From NCBI GenBank assembly GCA_946480245.1, contig CAMLIZ010000147.1:1-11490 (forward strand): a stretch of 11,490 nucleotides of DNA, given 5' to 3'. The DNA is from an uncultured Pseudomonadota bacterium (GTDB taxonomy: Bacteria; Pseudomonadota; Gammaproteobacteria; Burkholderiales; Burkholderiaceae). The notes below the pieces were generated by a model. That model had not been told where the DNA came from and did not search any database. It saw only the letters and a program-made list of their open reading frames with translations. How positions within the stretch are numbered: the first letter of the stretch is position 1; each line of letters starts with the position of its first letter. Made by a program: the position numbers and the translations under genes. This document shows positions 7,093 through 11,490 of this stretch, piece after piece.

Positions 7093-7836
7093 CTACTGCA
7101 GGTAGCGCTGCGTCAGTTTCTGCAGCGCGCCGTCGCGCTTCACGTCGTCGAGCGCCTGCTGCAGGCGGGCCGCCAGTTCGGGCGGCGCGTCGCGGTTCAA
7201 GCCGAAGTAGTACTCGTGGCGATCGTCCAGCGTGATCAGCGGCCGCAGCGCGCGAAAGCCCGGGCCCTGTCGCGACGAGTGCCAGGCGGCCGCGAAGTCG
7301 AGCATGGCCACTGCATCCACCCGATTCGCGATCAGCATGCGCATCGTGGAGTCGTCGTCCAGCGCCTCCTCCAGGTGTTGGCCCAGGCCGCGCGCCTGAA
7401 GCATCCTCGCGGTGGCGGACTCGCGTGCCACCGCGGTGCGGATGCGCGCGAGATCCTCGAGGTCGCGCACCTGCACGTCCGGGTGCTCGGCCAGCCGGTA
7501 CAGCGCGATGCGACGGCGGGCGATCGGCCCGACCCACTGGTATTGCGCTTCGCGCTCGGCGTTGCGCGTGAGCGTGTACAGCACCGAGCTGGGGTCGCCG
7601 GCGGCCATCAGCACCGCCCTGGGCCAGGGCAGCACGTCGATCTGCAGCGACAGCCCGGCGCGCTGCGCGAGTGTGCGCAGCAGCTCGGTGCTGAAGCCGC
7701 GCGCCTCGCCGGCTTCCTCGTAGTTCAGCGGCGGCAGGGGCTCGGTGTAGGCATGGAGATCGGCTGCGTGTGCCGCGGCTGCCAGCCACAGCGCGGCAGC
7801 GGCCATCCACGGATGCCAGCGCCAGCGTCGGTTCAT
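7093..7836 (-). CDS. Periplasmic solute-binding protein (SBP_bac_3-like), orphan
   Basis: This 247-aa secreted protein resembles the amino-acid-type (family 3) solute-binding proteins. The start at 7836 gives MNRRWRWHPWMAAAALWLAA, a signal peptide with twin Arg early, a hydrophobic Ala/Leu core and a likely AHA|AD signal peptidase I cut after residue 24. A Shine-Dalgarno GGGAG lies 6 bases upstream (plus-strand 7843-7847). An earlier in-frame start at 7881 would bury the signal peptide and is rejected. The mature chain begins LHAYTEPLPPLNYEEAG, the usual opening strand of the family, followed by GFSTELLRTLAQRAGLSLQI and a C-terminal AARLQQALDDVKRDGALQKL block. There is no ABC permease or ATPase gene beside it, so the ligand and partner are unknown. 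It lies on the minus strand between the regulator and the thioesterase-ivd pair and splits the locus. A -10-like TACACT is present on the minus strand at 7868-7863. Confidence 0.8.
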   Translation of the reverse strand: MNRRWRWHPWMAAAALWLAAAAHAADLHAYTEPLPPLNYEEAGEARGFSTELLRTLAQRAGLSLQIDVLPWPRAVLMAAGDPSSVLYTLTRNAEREAQYQWVGPIARRRIALYRLAEHPDVQVRDLEDLARIRTAVARESATARMLQARGLGQHLEEALDDDSTMRMLIANRVDAVAMLDFAAAWHSSRQGPGFRALRPLITLDDRHEYYFGLNRDAPPELAARLQQALDDVKRDGALQKLTQRYLQ

Positions 7837-7842
7837 CGCGGT

Positions 7843-7847
7843 CTCCC
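7843..7847 (-). promoter_or_regulatory. Ribosome binding site deciding the solute-binding-protein start
   Basis: GGGAG on the minus strand ends 6 bases before the ATG at 7836. It favours this start, which leaves an intact signal peptide, over the longer frame starting at 7881. Confidence 0.65.
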
Positions 7848-7894
7848 AGCAGTCGTGGCGCGAGTGTAGGCAGCCGACCATCGCGCCGCACGGC

Positions 7895-7900
7895 TAGAAT
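7895..7900 (+). promoter_or_regulatory. Candidate -10 box TAGAAT of the thioesterase-ivd operon
   Basis: TAGAAT matches five of six bases of the sigma-70 -10 consensus. The predicted start point near 7907 falls on the first bases of the palindromic operator (7906-7927), the geometry expected for repression by a bound regulator rather than for the classical MerR activation between -35 and -10. No good -35 hexamer is seen 16-18 bases upstream. Confidence 0.4.
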
Positions 7901-7905
7901 TCACA

Positions 7906-7927
7906 TTGACGTTTACGTAAACGTCAA
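7906..7927. promoter_or_regulatory. LiuR-type operator copy 2: perfect 22-bp palindrome
   Basis: The left half TTGACGTTTAC is followed exactly by its reverse complement, giving a perfect 22-bp inverted repeat with ACGT at 7909-7912, 7915-7918 and 7921-7924. It lies 15 bases before the thioesterase start codon. A diverged copy is at 6622-6643 before the MerR regulator. A perfect palindrome of this length next to a pathway operon, repeated at the regulator gene, is strong evidence for an operator. Binding by the local MerR protein is inferred. Confidence 0.85.
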
Positions 7928-7942
7928 CCAACCGGACCCGCC

Positions 7943-8395
7943 ATGCCGCCGCAACCCGCCGACGCCGATTTCGCCGCCCGCCTGCGCGCCTCCTTCGAGC
8001 GCCAGGCCGTGATGAAGACGCTCGGCGCCGCGCTCACCGAGGTGCAGGCAGGCCGGGTGGCGATCGCGATGGACCATCGCGCCGAGCTGACGCAGCAGCA
8101 CGGCTTCCTCCATGCCGGCATCGTGGCCACCGCGCTCGATTCGGCCTGCGGCTATGCGGCGTTTTCCCTGATGCCGGCCGACGCGGCCGTGCTGACCATC
8201 GAGTTCAAGATCAACCTGCTCGCGCCGGCGCGCGGGCCCGCGTTCCGCTTCGAGGGGCAGGTGACCAAGGCCGGCCGCACGATCAGCGTGGTCGACGGCA
8301 GGGCCTGGCAGACCGGCGGCGCCGAGCCCGTGCTGATCGCCACGATGACGGCGACGGTGATGACCGTGCAGGGCCGCAGCGACCTCAAGCATTGA
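7943..8395 (+). CDS. PaaI-type hotdog-fold acyl-CoA thioesterase
   Basis: This 150-aa hotdog-fold protein of the PaaI/YbgC-like thioesterase group is predicted to hydrolyse an acyl-CoA to free acid and CoA in the cytoplasm. The signature is QQHGFLHAGIVATALDSACG with His53, Gly54, the central helix and Asp66, the position of the catalytic Asp61 of E. coli PaaI. The beta strands that follow (VLTIEFKINLLAPARG, FRFEGQVTKAGRTISVV, LIATMTATVM) fit the fold. It starts 15 bases after the perfect palindrome and is the first gene of a probable two-gene operon with ivd (20 bases between stop and start). The position suggests it drains branched-chain acyl-CoAs or frees CoA when the pathway stalls, but the substrate is an inference. 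No good ribosome site is visible before the ATG. Confidence 0.85.
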   Translation: MPPQPADADFAARLRASFERQAVMKTLGAALTEVQAGRVAIAMDHRAELTQQHGFLHAGIVATALDSACGYAAFSLMPADAAVLTIEFKINLLAPARGPAFRFEGQVTKAGRTISVVDGRAWQTGGAEPVLIATMTATVMTVQGRSDLKH

Positions 8396-8401
8396 ATCCC
8401 C

Positions 8402-8407
8402 AAGGAG
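8402..8407 (+). promoter_or_regulatory. Strong Shine-Dalgarno of ivd
   Basis: AAGGAG lies 8 bases before the ATG at 8416. This is the best ribosome site in the window; most other genes here have weak sites or use stop-start overlap. It fixes the dehydrogenase start and suggests high expression independent of the upstream thioesterase. Confidence 0.8.
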
Positions 8408-8415
8408 ACACCTGA

Positions 8416-9594
8416 ATGAACCTTCCCGGCCTCGACTTCATGCTCGGCGACGACATCGATGCGCTGCGCGATGCGGTGAATGCCTTCGCGCAGGCGGAGA
8501 TCGCGCCGCGCGCGGCCGAGATCGACCGCAGCGACCAGTTCCCGATGGACCTGTGGCGCAAGATGGGCGAACTGGGCGTGCTCGGCATCACGGTGTCCGA
8601 GGAGTACGGCGGTGCCGACATGGGCTACGTGGCGCACATGGTGGCGATGGAGGAGATCAGCCGCGCCAGCGCGTCGGTGGGCCTGAGCTACGGCGCGCAC
8701 AGCAACCTTTGCGTGAACCAGATCAAGCGCAACGGCAGCGAGGCGCAGAAGCGCAAGTACCTGCCCAAGCTGATCAGCGGCGAGCACGTGGGAGCGCTCG
8801 CGATGAGCGAGCCCGGCGCCGGCTCCGACGTGATCAGCATGAAGCTCAAGGCCGAGGACAAGGGCGGCTACTACCTGCTCAACGGCAGCAAGATGTGGAT
8901 CACCAACGGCCCCGACGCCGACACGCTGGTGGTCTACGCCAAGACCGAACCCGAACTGGGGGCGCGCGGCGTCACCGCGTTCCTGATCGAGAAGGGCATG
9001 AAGGGCTTCTCCATCGCCCAGAAGCTCGACAAGCTGGGCATGCGCGGCAGCCACACCGGCGAGCTGGTGTTCAACAACGTGGAGGTGCCGGCCGAGAACA
9101 TCCTCGGCGGCCTGAACAACGGCGCCAAGGTGCTGATGAGCGGGCTCGACTACGAGCGCGCCGTGCTGGCGGCGGGGCCCATCGGCATCATGCAGGCGGT
9201 GATGGACAACGTGGTGCCCTACATCCACGACCGCAAGCAGTTCGGCCAGAGCATCGGCGAGTTCCAGCTGATCCAGGGCAAGGTGGCCGACATGTACACC
9301 GTGCTGCAGGCTGCGCGCAGCTTCGCCTACACCGTGGCCAAGAACCTGGACCTGCTGGGCACCGAGCACGTGCGCCAGGTGCGCAAGGACTGCGCCTCGG
9401 TCATCCTCTGGACCGCCGAGAAGGCCACCTGGATGGCCGGCGAGGGCGTGCAGATCTACGGCGGCAACGGCTACATCAACGAGTACCCGCTGGGCCGCCT
9501 GTGGCGCGACGCCAAGCTGTACGAGATCGGCGCCGGCACCAGCGAAGTGCGGCGCATGCTGATCGGGCGCGAGCTGTTCGCCGAGACGATGTGA
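8416..9594 (+). CDS. ivd: Isovaleryl-CoA dehydrogenase
   Basis: This FAD-dependent acyl-CoA dehydrogenase (392 aa) oxidises isovaleryl-CoA to 3-methylcrotonyl-CoA, passing electrons to electron-transfer flavoprotein in leucine catabolism. The acyl-CoA dehydrogenase signatures [11 protein letters not shown] and [18 protein letters not shown] bind flavin and substrate. Isovaleryl-CoA dehydrogenase is told from medium/short-chain relatives by the base: Glu247 in [14 protein letters not shown] corresponds to Glu254 of the human enzyme, while the position of the MCAD base holds Ala373 in [15 protein letters not shown], as in human IVD. The block [20 protein letters not shown] is also typical. The start follows a strong AAGGAG. 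It is the second gene of the operator-controlled pair with the thioesterase. Partner genes for methylcrotonyl-CoA carboxylase, hydratase and HMG-CoA lyase (liuBCDE) are not in the window. Confidence 0.95.
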   Translation: MNLPGLDFMLGDDIDALRDAVNAFAQAEIAPRAAEIDRSDQFPMDLWRKMGELGVLGITVSEEYGGADMGYVAHMVAMEEISRASASVGLSYGAHSNLCVNQIKRNGSEAQKRKYLPKLISGEHVGALAMSEPGAGSDVISMKLKAEDKGGYYLLNGSKMWITNGPDADTLVVYAKTEPELGARGVTAFLIEKGMKGFSIAQKLDKLGMRGSHTGELVFNNVEVPAENILGGLNNGAKVLMSGLDYERAVLAAGPIGIMQAVMDNVVPYIHDRKQFGQSIGEFQLIQGKVADMYTVLQAARSFAYTVAKNLDLLGTEHVRQVRKDCASVILWTAEKATWMAGEGVQIYGGNGYINEYPLGRLWRDAKLYEIGAGTSEVRRMLIGRELFAETM

Positions 9595-9644
9595 CGGCAC
9601 AGGTGGCCGGCACCGAATCTCCCCCTCGAGACAGCCTCCCTGCG

Positions 9645-9650
9645 TAAACT
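9645..9650 (+). promoter_or_regulatory. Weak -10-like TAAACT before carbonic anhydrase
   Basis: TAAACT matches four of six -10 positions and would give a start near 9657, a leader of about 23 bases to the ATG at 9680. No clear -35 is visible and no ACGT-type operator occurs in the 85-base gap 9595-9679, which holds no terminator hairpin either. Read-through from ivd is therefore equally possible. Confidence 0.25.
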
Positions 9651-9679
9651 GTGCAGTGCAGCAATTGCCTGATATCCCG

Positions 9680-10336
9680 ATGAGCAACAACCTGGAAGAC
9701 CTCTTCGAGAAGAACCGTGACTGGGCCCGCAAGGTGGAGGGCCGGGAGCCGGGCTTCTTCAGCCGCCTCATGCAGCAGCAGGCGCCGCAGTACCTGTGGA
9801 TCGGCTGCTCCGACAGCCGCGTGCCGGCCAACGAGCTCGTGGGCCTGCTGCCCGGCGAGTTGTTCGTGCATCGCAACGTGGCCAACGTGGTGGTGCACTC
9901 GGACCTCAACTGCCTGTCGGTGATGCAGTTTGCGGTGGACCAGCTGAAGGTGCAGCACATCATCGTCGTCGGGCACTCCAACTGCGGCGGCGTGATGGCG
10001 GCGCTGCGGGACGTGCGCGTGGGCCTGGCCGACAACTGGATCCGCCATGTGCAGGACGTGCGGCACCGCCACCAGGCGTGGATCGATTCGCTGCCCACCG
10101 ACCGGCGCCTGCCGGCGCTGGTGGAGCTGAACGTGCTGGAGCAGGCGCTCAACGTGTGCCAGACCACCATCGTGCAGGACGCCTGGCACCGCGGCCAGCA
10201 GGTGGTGGTGCACGGTTGGGTCTATGGCCTGCACAACGGCCTGCTCGAGGATCTGCGCATGACCGTGGGCAGTTCCGACGACGTGCTGCCGGCATACCAG
10301 CAGGCGCTGGACGCGGTGAAGCGCCGCTACGAGTAG
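9680..10336 (+). CDS. can: Beta-class carbonic anhydrase
   Basis: This zinc enzyme of 218 aa interconverts CO2 and bicarbonate in the cytoplasm and is homologous to E. coli Can (220 aa). Zinc ligands and catalytic pair are all present: Cys43, Asp45 and Arg47 in WIGCSDSRVPANELVG, and His99 and Cys102 in VVGHSNCGGVMAAL. The bicarbonate-pocket and dimer segments FVHRNVANVVVHSDLNCLSV and VHGWVYGLHNGLLEDL follow. The ATG at 9680 is chosen because MSNNLEDLFEKNRDWA matches the family opening; an in-frame GTG at 9656 would add eight residues. No ribosome site is obvious at either. The gene lies 85 bases after ivd and 9 bases before aceK. In this setting it may supply bicarbonate to biotin-dependent carboxylases such as methylcrotonyl-CoA carboxylase, an inference from position. 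Confidence 0.95.
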   Translation: MSNNLEDLFEKNRDWARKVEGREPGFFSRLMQQQAPQYLWIGCSDSRVPANELVGLLPGELFVHRNVANVVVHSDLNCLSVMQFAVDQLKVQHIIVVGHSNCGGVMAALRDVRVGLADNWIRHVQDVRHRHQAWIDSLPTDRRLPALVELNVLEQALNVCQTTIVQDAWHRGQQVVVHGWVYGLHNGLLEDLRMTVGSSDDVLPAYQQALDAVKRRYE

Positions 10337-10345
10337 GGGCCGGCG

Positions 10346-11490
10346 ATGTTCCCCCACCAGCTCACCGACCCGCGCGCCTTCGCGATCGCGCGGGCCATGC
10401 TGGAGGGCTTCAACCGCCACTACGCGCTGTTCCGGGCCGTCAGCGCCGAGGCCAAGCGCCGCTTCGAGGCGGCCGACTGGGCTGGCCAGCAGCATGCGCA
10501 GCGCGAGCGCATCGAGTTCTACGACAAGCGGGTGGACGAAGGCGCCGAGCGCCTGCAGACCGAGTTTGCAGCCAGCGAGCTGCCGATGGAGGTGTGGCAC
10601 CAGGTCAAGCTGCACTACATCGGCCTGCTCATCGAACACCATCAGCCCGAGCTGGCCGAGACCTTCTTCAACTCGGTGACCACCAAGATCCTGCACCGCA
10701 CGCATTTCCACAACGACTTCATCTTTGTACGGCCTGCGGTCAGCACCGAATACATCGAGAACGACGAGCCCGCCGCGCGGCCCACCTACCGCGCCTACTA
10801 CCCCACACGCGAGACGCTGGGCGACACCTTCCAGGCTATCGTGGAGAACTTCCAGCTCCAGCGCGAGTTTGCCGACCTGCAGCGCGACACCGGCTGTGTG
10901 GTGGCCGCCATGCGCGGCCGACTCGACAAGGTGCGGCTGCGCACCAACTTCCAGATCCAGGTGCTCACCAGCCTGTTCTTTCGCAACAAGGGCGCGTACC
11001 TGGTGGGCAAGATCATCAACGGCTTCAACGAAGTGCCGTTTGCGCTGCCCATCCTGCACGACGATAACGGCAGGCTGTTTATCGACGCGGCCCTGTTTGG
11101 CGAAGACGACATGCAGATGCTGTTCAGCTTCGCACGCGCCTACTTCATGGTGGACATGGAGGTGCCCAGCGCCTACGTGCAGTTCCTGCGCAGCCTCATG
11201 CCGCGCAAGCCGCGGGCCGAGATCTACAACACGCTGGGCCTGGCCAAGCAGGGCAAGACCCTGTTCTACCGCGATTTCCTGCACCACCTGAAGCACTCGA
11301 GCGACCGCTTCCGCATCGCGCCCGGCATCAAGGGCATGGTGATGCTGGTGTTCGATCTGCCGAGCTTTCCGTACGTGTTCAAGCTCATCAAGGATTACTT
11401 CCCGCCGCAGAAGGAGACCACGCGCGAGCAGGTCCAGTCCAAGTACCTGCTGGTGAAGCACCACGACCGCGTGGGCCGCATGGCCGACAC
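10346..11490 (+). CDS. aceK: Isocitrate dehydrogenase kinase/phosphatase (3' end cut by window edge)
   Basis: AceK phosphorylates and dephosphorylates isocitrate dehydrogenase, switching carbon between the TCA cycle and the glyoxylate shunt. 381 codons are visible of an expected length near 580-600. The start [22 protein letters not shown] fits the family, and AGGGG overlapping the can stop (10335-10339) is a likely ribosome site. Family blocks are [44 protein letters not shown] and [13 protein letters not shown]. The nucleotide-binding segment APGIKGM is at 325-331, with Lys346 in [13 protein letters not shown]; these correspond to E. coli residues 315-321 and Lys336. The window ends at [12 protein letters not shown], with Asp381 matching the E. 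coli active-site Asp371 as the last full codon. The rest of the kinase lobe is outside. It is 9 bases after can, so probably co-transcribed. Confidence 0.96.
   Translation, partial: MFPHQLTDPRAFAIARAMLEGFNRHYALFRAVSAEAKRRFEAADWAGQQHAQRERIEFYDKRVDEGAERLQTEFAASELPMEVWHQVKLHYIGLLIEHHQPELAETFFNSVTTKILHRTHFHNDFIFVRPAVSTEYIENDEPAARPTYRAYYPTRETLGDTFQAIVENFQLQREFADLQRDTGCVVAAMRGRLDKVRLRTNFQIQVLTSLFFRNKGAYLVGKIINGFNEVPFALPILHDDNGRLFIDAALFGEDDMQMLFSFARAYFMVDMEVPSAYVQFLRSLMPRKPRAEIYNTLGLAKQGKTLFYRDFLHHLKHSSDRFRIAPGIKGMVMLVFDLPSFPYVFKLIKDYFPPQKETTREQVQSKYLLVKHHDRVGRMAD

Noticed and set aside
7837..7881. Longer solute-binding-protein start at 7881
   Set aside because: It puts 15 residues before the signal peptide and lacks a ribosome site, while GGGAG precedes the ATG at 7836.
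7906..7934. Left half of the palindrome (TTGACG) acting as a -35 box for the thioesterase gene
   Set aside because: No -10-like hexamer is found 16-20 bases downstream; TAGAAT upstream of the palindrome is a better promoter element.
9656..9679. GTG at 9656 as carbonic anhydrase start
   Set aside because: It adds eight residues not typical of the family, and its start coincides with the predicted RNA start; the ATG at 9680 gives the usual N-terminus.
9476..11464. A 662-codon open frame on the minus strand opposite can and aceK
   Set aside because: It spans the ends and starts of three recognised plus-strand genes and shows no domain motif; it is a codon-bias artefact.

Overview
The window is high-GC DNA with tightly packed genes, and its gene content points to a betaproteobacterium of the order Burkholderiales, possibly the Rubrivivax/Leptothrix/Ideonella group. 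That placement is an inference from gene order (glyQ-glyS-gmhB-plsC-metallopeptidase, and ivd-can-aceK), from protein style and from the strong G/C preference at third codon positions. I see no mobile element, CRISPR array, tRNA or rRNA, and no gene-free stretch longer than about 160 bases.

Region 1 (1-5373, plus strand) is a housekeeping and cell-envelope block: glyQ (only the first few codons are missing), glyS, gmhB (LPS heptose pathway), a PlsC-type 1-acylglycerol-3-phosphate acyltransferase and a YgjP/DUF45-type zinc metallopeptidase. The first four genes overlap or nearly touch (ATGA at glyQ/glyS, TGATG at gmhB/plsC), so they look translationally coupled. The metallopeptidase follows after 61 bases and has its own -10-like box immediately before its start codon. 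A strong intrinsic terminator (5482-5513) closes the block.

Region 2 (5535-9594) is a branched-chain acyl-CoA (leucine/isovalerate) catabolism locus. It holds a metallo-beta-lactamase-fold hydrolase (minus), a divergent MerR-family regulator of LiuR type, an orphan periplasmic solute-binding protein (minus), a PaaI-type hotdog thioesterase and isovaleryl-CoA dehydrogenase. A perfect 22-bp palindrome carrying three ACGT tetramers in 6-bp phase lies upstream of the thioesterase-ivd pair. A second copy (18 of 22 bases the same) fills half of the 42-bp gap between the hydrolase and the regulator. This defines a small local regulon: regulator, hydrolase, thioesterase and dehydrogenase.

Region 3 (9595-11490, plus) carries a beta-class carbonic anhydrase and, 9 bases later, the first 381 codons of aceK (isocitrate dehydrogenase kinase/phosphatase), cut by the window edge. 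A plausible link to region 2 is that leucine breakdown needs bicarbonate for methylcrotonyl-CoA carboxylase and ends in acetyl-CoA, whose entry to the glyoxylate shunt is gated by AceK. The carboxylase genes themselves are not in the window.

No wholly new system is evident. The most interesting points are the two-site operator pair, an N-terminal sliding-clamp-like motif (QMSLF) in the YgjP-type metallopeptidase, the uncharacterised hydrolase, thioesterase and solute-binding protein in the liu locus, and a His-x4-Glu variant of the acyltransferase motif.
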